Source: G965216255 sp965216255
GTDB taxonomy: Bacteria > Bacteroidota > Rhodothermia > Rhodothermales > Bin80
Assembly: GCA_965216255.1 (NCBI GenBank)
Contig: OZ244148.1
Location: 4,030,001-4,094,000, forward strand
Length of the DNA: 64,000 bases
Reading direction: 5' to 3'
Each line of letters opens with the position of its first letter. Position 1 is the stretch's first letter. The notes under the pieces are model-generated. The model had not been told where the DNA came from. It made no database searches and saw nothing but the letters and a program-made list of their open reading frames with translations. This document shows positions 50,534 to 60,962 of this stretch, piece after piece. A program made the translations under genes and the position numbers.

Positions 50534-53019
50534 ATGTATATCCGACGATCGCTTACCCATACCACCGACAACGCTACACGCTACTATTCCTTTCGGCTCT
50601 GCCACGGCGAACGCATAGAGGGCAAGGTCCGGCAGAAGACCCTGCTCAATCTCGGTGCCCACTTCCGCATCGACAAACGCTACTGGCGTGCGCTCTGCAA
50701 CCGGATTGAGGCACTGCTCAAGGGCCAGCTCGAACTCGTACCCATGGGCGTTCCTGCCGTTGTGGAAGAGGAGGCCCACCGCATTGCAGAACTTTTGAGT
50801 GCGCGCAAGGCGGTAGCCGTGACCGAGGGCAAGGGCGAGACGCCGCCGCGCGAATGGCACCATGTGGATGTCCACTCGCTCAAAACGGTCCGGCCCCGCA
50901 CGGTGGGTGTAGAACATGTGGGGCTCTGGGCCATGGAGCAGTTGGGCATGGATGAGCTCTTCGAGAAGCTTGGCATCACACGAGGCCTCCGGCATGCAGC
51001 CACGGGCTCCATCATAGGCCGTCTGGCCGAGCCGGCCAGCGAACATGCCACGAAGCGTTGGCTGGCCTCTGCCAGTGGCCTGGACGAGTTTCTGGGCTGC
51101 AACTTCGAGAAGATGGCCGACATGCAGCTGTACCGGGCCAGCGACATGCTGCACAAACACCGCAAGGCCATAGAGGACCACCTCTTTGCACGGGCGCTGG
51201 ACCTGTTTGATCTGGAGCCCACGATCGCGCTCTATGATCTGACCAACAGCTTCCTGGAAGGCAGTGGCAAGAGCATCGACAAGGCCAAGTACGGACGCTC
51301 GAAGGAGCGTCGCAGTGACTGCGTGCTGCTCACGCTGGCTCTTGTAGTGGACGGCAGCGGGTTCGTGCGTCGTAGCCAAGTCTTCAAGGGCAACGTAAAC
51401 GAAGCGTCCACGCTCAAGGAGATGCTGGAGTCCCTGGAGACGCCCAAGAACGCACGTGTGGTGATGGATCGGGGCATTGCCACACAGGACCGCATAGACT
51501 GGCTGCGAGAGGAGGGCTACCGCTACATCGTGGTATCAAGAGAGCGCAGGAAGCATTTTGATGAGCAGCAGGCCGAGGCTCTTCAGACGGCCTCGGGCAG
51601 TGACGTCGAGGTGTACCGGGAGGAGGCAGACGACGAGGTACGGCTCTGTTGCCGATCCCGGTCCCGCATGGCGATGGAAGAGGCCAAGGTGAAGCAGAAA
51701 GCGGAAAGATTCGAGGTGCGTCAGGCCAACTGGCCAAGTACAGGAGGTGGAAGTCCTCTATGATCAAGGAAGTAACCGATCCACATCATTTCCCGAGCCG
51801 TGCGGTCATTCCCGCGAGGGAATGGGCGAAGCGTCGGCAGGGGCGCATGTGGGTAGGGCTATTGAGCGCCGAAAAAATTCGTGGTTCAGAGTGCCGAAGC
51901 ATTCTCGATTGCTGAAGGCAACACTGCTTGCACCGCTTTGGTGAGGTGCGGGAGGGCTCTGCGGCGTCCGAGAACCCACGCACGCATGTACGTACGAGGT
52001 TGGGACCTGAGAGGTCTCTCCGCTGCCCAGCGCCAAGGGCGGGGCCGCCAAAGCGAAGGCAGTAGCCGATCAATGGACGAACGGCGGAGAGAAGTCAGAT
52101 GCGGTAGTATTAGCTGTGAAGCCGACGAACAAAGTGTGGATGACCACATGGCGGAGTTGGTGGAGCGAAGGACCGCACCCAAGGGGAAACCGCAGATCCC
52201 TGCACGTTCCGGACACAGGGCCGGGCTTTGCGTGTCACAGGGGATGGACCGGTTACGGCTGGGAGTGGCCTGTCCACTCTCTAACGTCATGCGGTGGCAC
52301 GCGACCCGAGGGAGGAGCCGGATGCGTTAGCGCGCACGTCCGGATCTGTCCGGGGCCCCCGGGGAAAACCCGGGGGCTACCGGGATGAGGCCCTCGGCAA
52401 GCTTTCCGAGGGGCTTGCCCTGCCGAAGACGCAAAAGCGCATCGACCTCATAAGGGAACGTATCGGCCGATTGAAGCAGAGCTTCAGCGGCATCGGACAG
52501 CATTACGAGATAGAAGTGGAGACGGATGAGGACGGCAAGCGGGCCCAGTCTATCACGTGGACAAAGACGCCGAAAGCGGGCACGATAATGACCGATCCGG
52601 GCGTCTATTGCCTGCGCAGCAACGAGATGGAGTTCACCGCGGAAGAGCTCTGGCGCACGTATGTGATGCTGACCGATCTGGAAGCGGTGTTTCGGTCCCT
52701 GAAGTCGGAACTCGGACTGCGACCGATCTACCATTCCACAGGCCGGCGCGCGGAGGGCCATCTATTCATCACGGTCCTGGCTTACCAGTTGGTGCAGGTG
52801 ATTCGTACGCGTCTGCGCCAGAAAGGACTACGCTTCAGCTGGACGACACTCAGGAGGATCCTTCGTCGTCAGGTTCGCACGACCAGCATCTTCGAGCGCA
52901 AGGACGCACGCACACTCCATGTCCGCACCAGCTCGCAGCCGGATATGGAACTAAGGGCCATTTACGATGCCTTGTGCATCGATCCACTGCCCTTGGCCAT
53001 GCACAAGACGATCATATGA
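50534..53019 (+). mobile_element. IS1634-family transposase gene interrupted by a group II intron
   Basis: Exon 1 (50534-51715) encodes MYIRRSLTHTTDNATRYYSF, ALYDLTNSFLEGS (first catalytic Asp) and NARVVMDRGIATQDRIDWL (second Asp). Exon 2 (52387-53019) encodes KLSEGLALPKTQKRIDLI, MTDLEAVFRSLKSELGLRPI-like sequence with the catalytic Glu, and HLFITVLAYQLVQVIRTRL. Joining 51715 to 52387 restores KAERFEEALGKLSEG with no frame change. The complete protein would be about 604 residues, usual for IS1634. The intron is in the sense orientation, so splicing could yield active transposase. Without splicing, translation stops within the intron (51763). Confidence 0.88.
51716..52386 (+). mobile_element. 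Group II intron (671 nt) in the transposase gene, maturase deleted
   Basis: The 5' end is GTGCGTCAGGCCAACTGGCC, with GGAGGTGGAAGTCCTCTATG in domain I. A remnant N-terminus of an intron-encoded protein reads MAELVERRTAPKGKPQIPAR (from about 52148), then breaks off. Domain V is GAGCCGGATGCGTTAGCGCG then CACGTCCGGATCTG. Domain VI is GGCCCCCGGGG, loop AAAA, CCCGGGGGCTACCGGGAT with the bulged branch-point A. Both ends are fixed by the interrupted transposase frame. About 1.5 kb of reverse-transcriptase gene is missing compared with full-length introns. Splicing would need a maturase in trans. Confidence 0.87.
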
Positions 53020-53148
53020 CCTAAGGCATAAAACCTCACTTGGTGGCCATTTGTTGTGCCAGAACAATTTTCAAGTCTCTACTTTACAACCTGTTATGAA
53101 GCACAATGGTAAACTTGGGCAAGGATGTCGCAAGCACGTCCTGCGCCC

Positions 53149-55120
53149 TCAAGAGGCGGAACGCTCCCGGTTGGGCTGAACCGTGAGAGTCTGCCTCTCA
53201 GCCTGCAGCACTTCCACAGTTCGGGTAAATGCAGGCAGTTCCTTCCGGGTGAGCACATCGTGGACTTCCATCCGGTACGTGCCCGGAGCAAGCACGGCGG
53301 TGAACGTGCGCTGAGGGGAGACGGCGGCCTGGGCCACTTCGTCCGCTTCCTGGAAGAACACCACGACCGCCCGTGTGGGCGGATCGAGCGGCAGGTCCTC
53401 GATTGCTCCTTCGACGGCAGTGTTCCTGTACACGGGAATGTCGATCCGCTTGGTCTCTCCGGGATCGGACACGAAGCTGAAGATCGTTCCGGTTGCCAGA
53501 ACCAGATTGGGCGCTTTGATGGAGCCGGGGTCGATGACGACCTCATAGCGCGTGCTGGGCAGCAGGTAGCCCGCATTCGCGCTGCCGTCTTCCTGTCGCG
53601 ATACGCGGGCCCGGAGCACCTCCAGTTCCAGTTCCGGAAGGAGCGGCTCGTTCGGCTCCATCCGGCTGTTACGGTTCAGGTCGATGAAGGCCCGGAGCAC
53701 GGCGCTGCTGTAGGTTCTTGGCTGCCGGGTAAACCGGATGCCGTGACCCAGCTCCATGGCTCCGTACACGCTTTGCCGGTGGTGCGGGTTATGGGGATCG
53801 AGCTCGGAGTGGCTGTTGAAGCTCATCCAAGGGGCATCCATGCGCAGCGTAAGGGAGGCGCTCAGTCTTCCGGCCGCAAAGTCGTAGCCGATCCGCGTGC
53901 CGAAGCTGACGTTTCGGAGATTGGCGTTAGCGGTCAGTCCCGCAAAGTCGACGTTGCCGTAGCGTCCTCCTTCGCCCTGCAGGCCCGTTCGCGTTCGCAG
54001 CCGTCCGAGTGACAGGTACCGCGTCAGTACGCTCTTCCACTGTAGCCTGGGCGCGGACTGTGAGCCCGGCGCGGATCGTGCGGCGGTCCGGCCTGCAGAC
54101 AACAGCAGGGTGGTTCCCCGGTTCAGTCTGAGGGTGCCCGACGCGTTCGCGTTCAGCGTACTGCCACCGGCAAACGAAGCGTATTGACCGGCATTGACGT
54201 GCAGGCTGATGCGGGAGAGGCTGGCGCCGATCTGTCCCTGCAGGCGGCGCCGGTAGTGCGTTAGTCCGGGCTTTTCGGCAAGCTCCATTTTGGCGTTTAT
54301 GCGCCAGTGGCCACGGAAGAGGCGCAGCGTGGCGCGCCCCGCCGCTTCGGGATACGACGCTTCCGCGCCGGCACTCAGGAAGCCCCACAGGTTCCGGGTG
54401 GCGCCCAGCGTGGCGGTGTAGAGGGAATCCGCATACGCGAGGCCGCCGCGCGCAGGAGATATTTCCACTTCCGCATGGCTCGTTCCGTAGCGGACAGGCA
54501 CCTGCAGTACGTAGCGTCCCTGTCCGTCGGCCTGCGCCTGATCGACCACGACGCCGTCCACGGAAGCGATGGCCAAGGCGTGGGGTTCGGTTACGCCCTT
54601 GATCTCTGCCGGGTGCTGCAGGTGGCGGGTGGACAGCGGCAGGTTGCCGAGCCTGATGCCGTCGTAGGACTGCCGTACGGGCCACTGGTAGGTGCTGCTG
54701 CGCCCGATATCGGCTCTTGTTAGGGCTGGCGTGCCGGGAAAGTCGAGCACGTATCCGAGCGAGCGCACGGCGGCGGTGGCGGGGCGGTCGCCTGTCCGCG
54801 ACAGCGTGCCGGCGGCGCTCACGTGGCCCCCGAGCGCACTGGCGCCAAGCTGCAGGAAGCCGTTGTAGTTGGCTTCGCCTGCCGGTCGCTGCGAGCGCGT
54901 CATCCGGTAGCTCAGCTGCGTGCCGCCGATGAACTTGCGCGTGCGGCCATACAGGAGCGGACCGTGCGCATGCTGCACTGCGGCGGGCCGATCGAGCCGG
55001 AACGGCGCGCGCTGCCGGCCGAACGCTGCGGCTGACGGCATTACCGTCAGCATGGCCTCGTCGAATGCCAGAGCGCCTCGGGGCAGCACCTTTCGGAGGT
55101 TCGGGAGGCTGAGCAGATGC
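53149..55120 (-). pseudogene. Outer-membrane usher-like beta-barrel protein, 5' end lost
   Basis: The frame reads through about 650 residues of beta-rich sequence. It includes FIGGTQLSYRMTRSQ, LNANASGTLRLNRGTTLLLS and RNVSFGTRIGYDFAAGRLSA (barrel-type strands), then a SdrD/CNA-B-like segment, VLRAFIDLNRNSRMEPNEPL, and a C-terminal beta domain. YVLQVPVRYGTSHAEVEISP resembles fimbrial-usher-like proteins of Bacteroidota and related phyla. The reading frame runs on to 55362 but its upstream part lies inside the oppositely oriented transposase relic. So the signal peptide and N-terminus were removed by that insertion. No chaperone or pilin genes are adjacent. Confidence 0.55.
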
Positions 55121-55189
55121 CGCACCAACAAGGAACGCGAAGAGCGGCGCGCCAGGCGTGCTCCTGCGGCCGATGGCCGCAAACTGAAT

Positions 55190-56485
55190 CTGCAACGGCG
55201 CAGCTTCGAGACCCGCTTCGGGGGGCTGTTCCTCTTCGCCTTTGACCTGTCACGCCTGGAAGAAATGTAGAGCACGCTCGAAGAACATGCCATGCCCGGC
55301 AGTGACAGGCTGCCGGCAGGCTGTGCTTTCCGGGCGCTACTGGCCCTCAAGCTCTGGGGCATAGGCCGCCCCCATCACATCATGCCCGATGTCTTGGACG
55401 AAGGACTGGCCCTGTTTGCGGGCCTCAATGTCATACCCAAGCGGTCCACGCTCAGTGAATACAGCTGCCGCGTCGATCCGCGCCTTTTGCCCGCACGCAT
55501 GGACAGCTGGCATCACCGGGTCTCGGCCCAGGACAAGATCCTCGGAAGTGGCACCTCTTTCGATCTGGACTTCCACACCATTGCCTATCACGGAGACCGG
55601 GCGTTGGTGGAAAAGCACTACGTCTCCAAGCGTAGCCGGCGCCAGCGGGGTATCCTGGCCTTTTTGGCCCGCGACGTGGATGCCCGAACCTTTGCCTACG
55701 CCAATGCCCGCAAGGATACCCAGAATGCCGAGATCCTGCACTTTGTAGAGTGCTGGAGAGCGCGTACGGGACAGCGCCCCAATGAAATGGTCTTCGGCAG
55801 CCGGCTTGCCACCTATGCCAATCTGAGGAAACTCCACGAGATGGGCATTCACTTCCTTACGCTTCGCCGCAGGACCGCCCGCCTGATTGCCGCGCTTGAG
55901 GCCCTGCCTGCCGAAGCGTGGCACACCATACGGCTCTTCGACGTGGGCCGTGCTTGCCGCACACTCCGCATCCATGAAGAACAGATCCAACTCAGAGACT
56001 ACCCGGAGACCATTCGGCAAATCGCCATCACCAATCTGGGCCACGACAAGCCCACACTGCTCTTGACCAATGACGCGACCTCGCTGGCTGCGCAACTCAT
56101 CGATCGCTATGCCCGGCGCATGCTCATTGAAAACAACATCATTGAAAACAACATCTCCGACGCCATCAACTTCTTCCACATGGATGCCCTCTCGGCGGCC
56201 GTCCCCCTCAAGTTCGATGTCGACCTGCAGCTGACGCTCATGGCCAGCGCACTCTACCGCATGTTTGCCCATCGCATCGGCGGCAACCATGCCAAGAGCA
56301 AGACACGTACGCTGTTCCGGGATTATGTTGACGCGGCAGCCACCGTCACGGTCAACGACGCAGAAATCGTCGTGCAGTTGGGACGACGAGCCAACAACGG
56401 ATCACTCTTCTATGCCGGCTACCGGGAAATGTCGGAGGCTATCCCATGGCTCCGAAACCGACGCCTCAGAATCGACTTTGCGTAG
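55190..56485 (+). pseudogene. DDE transposase (IS4-like family), nonsense codon and 15-bp duplication
   Basis: The frame starts around 55196 with RRSFETRFGGLFLFAFDLSR, reaches a TAG at 55268-55270 and then continues to 56485 through ALKLWGIGRPHHIM, LFAGLNVIPKRSTLSEYS, SFDLDFHTIAYHGDRALVEK (catalytic Asp region), MVFGSRLATYANLRKLHEMG and FFHMDALSAAVPLKFDVDLQ. The last region should read LIENxxDAIxFFHMD but contains IENNI twice, from a 15-bp tandem duplication (56126-56140, 56141-56155) beside the catalytic Glu. Nonsense and duplication together suggest an inactive element. It truncates the usher-like gene and lies next to sbcD. The family is known as generic IS4-type; exact group unknown. Confidence 0.75.
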
Positions 56486-56565
56486 GACCTAATACGGTAC
56501 TCATCTCATATGAACTACCGCCCTTGGAAATCCAGGCTAGGACACCGGATGCAGGCTCGCAGCGG

Positions 56566-57819
56566 TCAGTCCCCGGTCCGGGGACCGAAGCGCCGTGATG
56601 CCTCGTATTCCACCTCAACTTCCAGGGCCGCCTCCAGGAGGGCCTCCTGGGATTGCGCCAGATGATCGTGCTGGTCGATGTATGCGGCCATCGCATCTCT
56701 TAGATGCGAGTCCCGAGTCACCTTCCTGCGCTGGCGCCTCACTTCGATCTCCTGCTGGCGCTCTATGGATGCGATCGCGAATGCCGGCTCCAGGGCTTGC
56801 CGCACACGCTGCATGTCCATCTGGCTGGTCTGGGCTTCCAGGACCTGGTATCGGACGCGGACAATGGCACCTGCCACGTCCTCGCGCCGGATACGATCAA
56901 GGAGAGATTCCGTGGGGTCGGGTACCTGCCGCAAATCCGCCACCAGATCCACGAGCCGCCGTGCCGGCGTTTCCACGAACTCGTACGTGGCTTTCCTTGG
57001 GCCCCCTTCAATTGAGACTAGTACGAAGCCCTTGCGGTCCCGGCATTCCCGGAACGATACCCGCTCGATACTGCTGCTGTAGACAACGGGCACACCTGAG
57101 GCGCTGGCGGCGCAGTTCTGATGGGAGTGGATGTGGCCCAGTGCCACGTAGTCGACGGGCGGAACAGCAAGCTGCGCAGTCGTAAACTTGGGTTCGTGCG
57201 CAATGAGGGTAGCTCGTTCGGAGCCGGCCAGCACGCTACCGTGCACGGTAAAGTGGCCGGCAAGAACGGTAGGTAGCTCCGGGTCGAGCCGGGCTGTGAG
57301 TTTTCGGATCGTGGCCGCGTATTGCTCCTCGATCGCCTCGCCCAGTTGCCGGGGAGATTTCTTGCGCCAGTCGTCGCCGAACAAGAGCAGGCTTCGAACA
57401 GGCCAGGGCATGGCAACAAGCTGCAGCGGGCCGCTCGTGGTCTGAATGACGTCCGCCTGCGGCGTGCGATACACGCGTACATCTCCCTGGAGATGGCAGA
57501 AGATGTCCAGGGAGGAAGCCCGGCCGAAGGATACGGGCAAGTCGTGGTTCCCCGTTATCATAACGACCGGGATATTGCGCTCCGTCAGCGGGCGCAGACA
57601 CGCAGCAAAGACGCTCTGCTGCGTGGGCGTCGGATCGGCGGTCCGGTAGGCGTCGCCGCAGAACAGAAAGAGGTCGATGTCCTCCCGCAGCCCGCGCTCC
57701 ACCATGAATTCGAAGCTGCGCTGAAAATCCCGCAGTCGAGTATTGCGACCCGTTTCGGGGTCTATGCGGCCAAAGGCGTTGCTGCCAAGATGAATGTCCG
57801 CCGTGTGAAGGATCTTCAC
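56566..57819 (-). CDS. sbcD: SbcD/Mre11-like DNA repair exonuclease subunit
   Basis: About 417 residues. The calcineurin-like phosphoesterase motifs are all present: ILHTADIHLGS, FLFCGDAYRTAD, MITGNHDLPVS, VLAGHFTVHG and ALGHIHSHQN. These bind two Mn ions for nuclease activity. The C-terminal cap is helical and charged. GTG at 57819 is the best start (VKILHTADIHLG) and lies 17 bases after the penicillin-binding protein stop. SbcD normally works with the SbcC ATPase encoded downstream. Here the downstream side is occupied by a transposase relic and the usher-like gene, so sbcC is missing from its usual place. Confidence 0.92.
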   Translation of the reverse strand: MKILHTADIHLGSNAFGRIDPETGRNTRLRDFQRSFEFMVERGLREDIDLFLFCGDAYRTADPTPTQQSVFAACLRPLTERNIPVVMITGNHDLPVSFGRASSLDIFCHLQGDVRVYRTPQADVIQTTSGPLQLVAMPWPVRSLLLFGDDWRKKSPRQLGEAIEEQYAATIRKLTARLDPELPTVLAGHFTVHGSVLAGSERATLIAHEPKFTTAQLAVPPVDYVALGHIHSHQNCAASASGVPVVYSSSIERVSFRECRDRKGFVLVSIEGGPRKATYEFVETPARRLVDLVADLRQVPDPTESLLDRIRREDVAGAIVRVRYQVLEAQTSQMDMQRVRQALEPAFAIASIERQQEIEVRRQRRKVTRDSHLRDAMAAYIDQHDHLAQSQEALLEAALEVEVEYEASRRFGPRTGD

Positions 57820-57835
57820 GGCACTGTCCGGTTCG

Positions 57836-60139
57836 TCACCACCGTACTCGACCGTCTCCGGCGGCCGGGACGCGTGTACCCGATTGTGGCACAAATCCCA
57901 AGGTTTCAGGCGGAGGGAATTGCTCCTGCTCACTAAGGAAGGCCTCGCTGGCCTCCGACACGCGTCGCATATAGTCTCCCACCACAAATAGCGCATTGTG
58001 CGCACCTTGGCCCCAGAAGGCGGACCGGAAGGAAATGCGCCGGTCGTTGAAGCCTACCCAGGCTCCCGAGACGAGCTCTGGATGCATGAGTATGAACCAG
58101 CCGTCCGCTCCATCCTGCGTGGTACCCGTCTTGCCAGCGAAATCATACCCGGAAAGCGCGTAGTGCGAGCGGATGCGATGGCCGGTACCGAAGGGCTGAT
58201 TGATGACATCGCGCAGCATATCAATCATCACGGCGGACGTTACATCGGACAGAGCTTCTTGAGGAGCAGGGCGGTATTCGTAAAGTACGGTGCCGCGGCG
58301 GTCTTCAATGCGCACGATGGCGACGGGCTTGTTACGAATACCCAGGTTGGCAAGCGTACTGTACCCCGAGGTGAGTTCTAAAAGAGACACGTCGCTGGTG
58401 CCGAGCGCCAGCGCAGGTACGGGGTCGAGTGGGCTTGCAATGCCCATGCGCTGGGCATACAGCGCTGCCGTACTGGGCTTGATCTCCAAGATGAGCTGCC
58501 CCGATATCGTATTGAGTGACCGCGCCAGTCCTTCCCGCAGGGTCATGGTCTCTCCGCTGGGCATGCGTCCCGAATTGAGTGGACTCCAGACCTGTTTCGT
58601 AACCGGGTCCACGTAATTAATGAGCGTGTCCTTGAGCGTATAGGTAGGCAAGTAGCCCGCATCGATGGCAGCCGTATATACGAACGGCTTGAAGGTCGAG
58701 CCCGGCTGCCGCTTGGCGATGGCTACGTGGTCGAACCAGTCGTCTGCCAGATTCCTGCCGCCGACCCAGGACCGAATGTGCCCTGTGTGTGGATCCAGGG
58801 AGACCTGACCGACCTCGAGACGGGTCTTGGCGGTCTTCAGGGAGTCCATAAAGGCGCTATCGACGCTAAGTATCTCCAGTGCGGCAGGCTCCGCCGATCC
58901 CGCCTTGCGCAGGGCCGCGTAACGGGGAGTCTCCCGGACGAACATGGCGAGCTCCGTCTGGTGGCGTTCCCAATAGAAGGCCCACCGGTTGGCCGCAACG
59001 GTGTGGCACGAGCTTTCTCGATAGGCATCCAGGTCCTCTCCAAATTCAAAGCGGGGGCTATTCTGGGCGCTCCACTCGCAGTTGACGACGGCCTGCAGGG
59101 CCTCCAGCTGGCTGGTAACGGCCTCCTGCGCCATGCGCTGCAGGCCGGAATCCAGTGTCGTATGAATACGCAGCCCTTCCCCGTACACGTCAATGCCGTT
59201 CTCGCGCCCCCAGGCGGCCAACCAATTTCGAATGTACTCCGCAAAGTAGGGGGCAAAGCTCTGGGTTACGTCACTGGACCGGAAGTGGGTCGCAGTCAGC
59301 GAGTCGGCATAGGTTTCGTAGGCGATCCGGTCAAGATGTCCGCGCCGGACCATCTGGCGTAGCACGACGTTGCGCCGCTGGCGTGAACGATCGGGGTTGC
59401 GGACAGGATCGTACAGGAATGTGCCCTTTAGCATGCCGACCAGTGTGGCTGCCTCCAGCACATCCAGGTCCCCGGCAGACTTGCCGAAATACGTGCGGCT
59501 TGCCGCTTCGATACCGAAGGCATTGTGCCTGAACGGAACCGTATTGAGGTACATCTCGATGATTTCCTGCTTGCTGTAGCGGCGCTCCAGCTGCACTGCC
59601 GTGGCCATCTCTTTCAGCTTGCGTGCCACGGTGACATCAAAGCCAATTTGTTCATTGTACAGATTGCGGGCCAGCTGCTGCGTGATGGTGCTGCCACCCT
59701 GTCTTGCGAAAGGCAAGCCTAGCTTGCCAAGGCCGGACTGCGTCGCTGCGCTGGCGGTCCGGAATAGGTCCAGCCCGGAGTGCCCCCAGAACCGGTGGTC
59801 CTCCGTGGCGACAAGCGCGTTCTTGACAGAGGGAGAAATATCGTCGTACTCGATCCAGGACCTGTTCTGGCGACCAAACCGGGCAAGTTCCATCCCGTCG
59901 GCCGTATAGGCGACAGAAGCCAGGTCAAAGCTCGGATTCTCTATTTGAGAAAGAGACGGCAGATCAAACGACAGGAGCAACATGTAGCCGGTCAGCAACA
60001 GTCCCGCGATGCCTGCCGCCATGGACAGGATGGTAAGCGCGTACGCGGCCTGTACCTTCTGCGCATCTCGCAGCAGCCATTTTAGAAATCTCAGATAGCG
60101 ACCTTCACGGCGGCGGGCTCCGGGCTTGGACTTGGGCAT
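57836..60139 (-). CDS. Class A penicillin-binding protein (PBP1a type)
   Basis: A 767-residue bifunctional peptidoglycan synthase. The N-terminal membrane anchor (ILSMAAGIAGLLLTGYMLLL) is followed by the glycosyltransferase domain with ATEDHRFWGHSGLD and RQGGSTITQQLARNLYNEQ. The transpeptidase domain has the SxxK motif PGSTFKPFVYTA, SLN in ARSLNTISGQL, and KTGTTQDGADGWF. It polymerises glycan and cross-links stems in the periplasm. ATG 60139 (MPKSKPGARRREGRYL) is chosen because the upstream extension to 60211 overlaps lpxH. It is between the lpxH-like gene and sbcD on the same strand, with 10-17 base gaps. Confidence 0.95.
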   Translation of the reverse strand: MPKSKPGARRREGRYLRFLKWLLRDAQKVQAAYALTILSMAAGIAGLLLTGYMLLLSFDLPSLSQIENPSFDLASVAYTADGMELARFGRQNRSWIEYDDISPSVKNALVATEDHRFWGHSGLDLFRTASAATQSGLGKLGLPFARQGGSTITQQLARNLYNEQIGFDVTVARKLKEMATAVQLERRYSKQEIIEMYLNTVPFRHNAFGIEAASRTYFGKSAGDLDVLEAATLVGMLKGTFLYDPVRNPDRSRQRRNVVLRQMVRRGHLDRIAYETYADSLTATHFRSSDVTQSFAPYFAEYIRNWLAAWGRENGIDVYGEGLRIHTTLDSGLQRMAQEAVTSQLEALQAVVNCEWSAQNSPRFEFGEDLDAYRESSCHTVAANRWAFYWERHQTELAMFVRETPRYAALRKAGSAEPAALEILSVDSAFMDSLKTAKTRLEVGQVSLDPHTGHIRSWVGGRNLADDWFDHVAIAKRQPGSTFKPFVYTAAIDAGYLPTYTLKDTLINYVDPVTKQVWSPLNSGRMPSGETMTLREGLARSLNTISGQLILEIKPSTAALYAQRMGIASPLDPVPALALGTSDVSLLELTSGYSTLANLGIRNKPVAIVRIEDRRGTVLYEYRPAPQEALSDVTSAVMIDMLRDVINQPFGTGHRIRSHYALSGYDFAGKTGTTQDGADGWFILMHPELVSGAWVGFNDRRISFRSAFWGQGAHNALFVVGDYMRRVSEASEAFLSEQEQFPPPETLGFVPQSGTRVPAAGDGRVRW

Positions 60140-60149
60140 ATCGGGCAGC

Positions 60150-60893
60150 TTACAGCGCGTGCTCTTCGACGATGATGGCCTGTCTACCGTTCCAGCGCTG
60201 GAGCTGAACACGGCCAGAAGTCAGGGCGCCAAACGTGCGGTCCCGGCGCCAGGATCCGACATTGAGATAGACTCCTTCCGGGAAGGGGCAAAGCTCTGCA
60301 TGGTGGGTGTGTCCCAAGATGGCAACGGTCGCTTCCGATTGGCCCAGAACTTCGCGGGCATGGCTGCGCGCCTCGAGGATGGAACGGGAGGCAGGGGAGG
60401 AGGGTCTGCGGCGCCGGCTGATCCACGCGGCCAGGGCTACGCCGGCATCGCCCGGGACTATATTTCGGTAAACCCAGACCGGGACGGGATGCCGGAGGAG
60501 CCCCTGCATCAGCCGAGGCACTCCCCTCAGTCCGCTTCCGTGATTGACGTAAACGTGGTGCCCGGCCATGTCTTCCATCAGTCTGCCCCGAATGAGGCGC
60601 ACACCGAGTTCAACCTCAAAGTAGTCCCGGTGCCATGGGTCGTGGTTGCCCACCACGTATGTGACAGGCACGCCGGAATCGGTCCATGCCGCTAGGACCG
60701 CCTGAAAGCGCACGAAGCCTTTCGGGACGAGCCGGGGATACTCAATGAACTGGTCGAAGACATCACCCACCAGACAAAGGGCGTGTGCACGGGAGGCATG
60801 CGCCTCCAGGTAAGCCACGAGATCGGCCTCTTCGGCGCGTTCGTCCCGCGGCGCGCCGCGGCCCAGATGCAGATCAGAAACAAAAAGAATCAT
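60150..60893 (-). CDS. UDP-2,3-diacylglucosamine diphosphatase-like phosphoesterase (LpxH-like)
   Basis: A 247-residue calcineurin-type hydrolase: LFVSDLHLGRG, CLVGDVFDQFIEYP, YVVGNHDPWHRDYFEVELG, YVNHGSGLRGVP and AILGHTHHAELCPF. The GNHD-x-W-x-x-D-Y-F pattern is seen in the LpxH family, which hydrolyses UDP-diacylglucosamine in lipid A synthesis; some relatives have other substrates. ATG 60893 puts the first strand at residue 2. It is first in a run with the penicillin-binding protein and sbcD. Divergent from the rhomboid genes. Confidence 0.82.
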   Translation of the reverse strand: MILFVSDLHLGRGAPRDERAEEADLVAYLEAHASRAHALCLVGDVFDQFIEYPRLVPKGFVRFQAVLAAWTDSGVPVTYVVGNHDPWHRDYFEVELGVRLIRGRLMEDMAGHHVYVNHGSGLRGVPRLMQGLLRHPVPVWVYRNIVPGDAGVALAAWISRRRRPSSPASRSILEARSHAREVLGQSEATVAILGHTHHAELCPFPEGVYLNVGSWRRDRTFGALTSGRVQLQRWNGRQAIIVEEHAL

Positions 60894-60962
60894 ACCAATG
60901 CGGGCCGGTGCAGCGTGCAACCATTGGTAGCGGACGGGCTATAACGGGCAGGCTCACCTCAC

